Assembly (NCBI GenBank): GCA_003527885.1
Contig: DPWB01000329.1
Coordinates: 1-6,764 of the forward strand
Direction: 5' to 3'
Length of the DNA stretch: 6,764 bases
From: Candidatus Competibacteraceae bacterium
Lineage (GTDB): Bacteria; Pseudomonadota; Gammaproteobacteria; Competibacterales; Competibacteraceae
Shown: positions 5,996 to 6,764 of the stretch, piece after piece
Position numbering within the stretch: the first letter of the stretch is position 1
Layout of the letters: each line of letters begins with the position of its first letter
Notes under the pieces: model-generated
What the model was told of the DNA's origin: nothing
The model's database searches: none
What the model saw: only the letters and a program-made list of their open reading frames with translations
Made by a program: the position numbers and the translations under genes

Positions 5996-6751
5996 TTTCC
6001 GCTCACTCCAGCCCGCCGGTCGTATTTGAGATTATCGCCCGGTTTATTCTCGTAACAGGAATCGGCCGCAACCACCTCGCCATCCGCCAGCAGCTCGCCG
6101 ATCGTGACAAAGCGATAGCCGCGAGCGCGCAATTCGGGGATGATCAGCGGCAACGCCTCGGCGGTATGCCAGCCGCGGCCGTTGGCATGGGCGATCACGA
6201 TGGAGCCCGGCTTGACCTGATCCAGCACGGCGCGGGCAATTCTGGCTGCCGTTTGCCCCTTGCCGGGATCGCCGGTGACGATGTTCCACTGGATGGCCGC
6301 CAACCCGACTTGATTCACCGCGGCCAACGATTCCGCGTTGCACGCGCCATAAGGAAAACGAAACAAGCTCAATTTGGCCGGCACGCCGAGCGCCGCTTTA
6401 TCAGCGAACGCGCTCGCGCACTTGGAAGCCAACAAACGCTCGCGCAAGACGCCATATTCCGTCTGAGTCCTGTCGATTTGCTCGAACATCCCAGGACCAT
6501 TGACCCGCCGCAAATTGGCGTGGGTCCAAGTGTGATTGCCGAGTTCAAATAAAGGGTCGGCCATCAGTTGCATCGTTCGCTCGGGATGAGAGCGCATCCA
6601 TTTACCGCCGGCAAAAAAGGTGGCCTTCACCTGATGATCGCGCAAGTAATTGACCAGGGCCGCGTCATAACCGCTGACCTCGTTGGCCTGTTCGCAAAGA
6701 TCGAAAGTCAGCGCCAGTAGCTTCTCGCCGTTGCGAGGCTTGACATAACGG
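5992..6751 (-). CDS. Polysaccharide deacetylase (NodB homology domain), 5' end missing
   Basis: The frame is open from the stop TGA at 5994-5992 to the right edge, and the start and any signal peptide lie beyond it. About 253 residues are visible if the adapter-like last 13 bases are left out. NodB-domain motifs appear in order: L-T-F-D-L-C-E (Asp at 6702-6700), followed by K-A-T-F-F; metal site H-T-W-T-H within GNHTWTHANL (6534-6520); R-F-P-Y-G (6360-6346); W-N-I-V-T-G-D-P; and I-V-I-A-H-A-N-G-R-G-W-H-T. Carbohydrate esterase family 4 enzymes of this type remove N- or O-acetyl groups from polysaccharides such as peptidoglycan or poly-GlcNAc, usually outside the cytoplasm. The first motif has Leu where many members have a second Asp (TFDD). 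The TTG at 6645 is an internal codon, not the start, because conserved sequence lies upstream of it. The downstream GNAT gene overlaps by 4 bases. Confidence 0.92.
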
Positions 6752-6764
6752 CTGTCTCTTATAC
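6752..6764 (+). other. Probable Tn5 mosaic-end (Nextera) adapter remnant
   Basis: The final 13 bases, CTGTCTCTTATAC, are identical to the first 13 of the 19-bp Tn5 mosaic end used in transposase-based sequencing libraries. The match runs exactly to the sequence edge. It differs from both native IS50 ends: the outside end has A at position 4, and the inside end differs from position 10 on. The best reading is untrimmed adapter at a contig end, not genomic DNA. Confidence 0.85.

Noticed and set aside
5830..6552. Plus-strand open frame of 240 codons
   Set aside because: It is antisense to the deacetylase and GNAT genes and has no recognisable domain.
6752..6764. Native IS50/Tn5 insertion end
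   Set aside because: The bases fit the engineered mosaic end and not either natural IS50 end, and they stop exactly at the sequence edge, so library adapter is the better explanation.

Overview
This 6.76 kb stretch looks like a contig from a GC-rich Gammaproteobacterium. The main pointer is the lipoprotein gene lptM placed 3 bases before lysA, a common arrangement in Beta- and Gammaproteobacteria. No rRNA or other marker allows a finer assignment. The last 13 bases (6752-6764) match the start of the Tn5 mosaic-end (Nextera) adapter, so the right end is probably an assembly edge with untrimmed adapter and not genome. Both ends cut through genes: the left end lacks the C-terminus of a nitrilase-family protein, and the right end lacks the N-terminus of a polysaccharide deacetylase.

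Layout. Left block, minus strand, read from 3368 down to 1: lptM, then lysA (diaminopimelate decarboxylase), then a YccU-type CoA-binding protein, then a bifunctional GNAT/carbon-nitrogen hydrolase. Gaps are 3, 22 and 70 bases, so at least the first three genes look like one operon. A promoter region at about 3369-3495 separates it from the middle block on the plus strand: an alpha/beta-hydrolase carboxylesterase, an SDR-fold protein, and a small exported DUF4019 protein. The right block, minus strand, is a polysaccharide deacetylase whose stop codon overlaps the start of a GNAT acetyltransferase (ATGA). It converges on the DUF4019 gene.

The most interesting gene is the SDR-fold protein at 4243-4926. 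It lacks the glycine-rich NAD(P)-binding motif and has Arg in place of the SDR catalytic Lys. It carries both diagnostic signatures of halohydrin dehalogenases exactly: T-x4-F-x-G (T14, F19, G21) and S-x12-Y-x3-R (S117, Y130, R134). It is therefore better read as a cofactor-independent halohydrin dehalogenase/epoxide-forming enzyme than as an oxidoreductase. Its same-strand neighbour is a carboxylesterase 57 bases upstream; a functional link between the two is only a guess.

The other genes are ordinary housekeeping or envelope functions: lysine and peptidoglycan precursor synthesis, LPS-translocon maturation, and polysaccharide deacetylation. I see no mobile element, CRISPR array, tRNA or rRNA, and no intergenic gap above about 130 bases.
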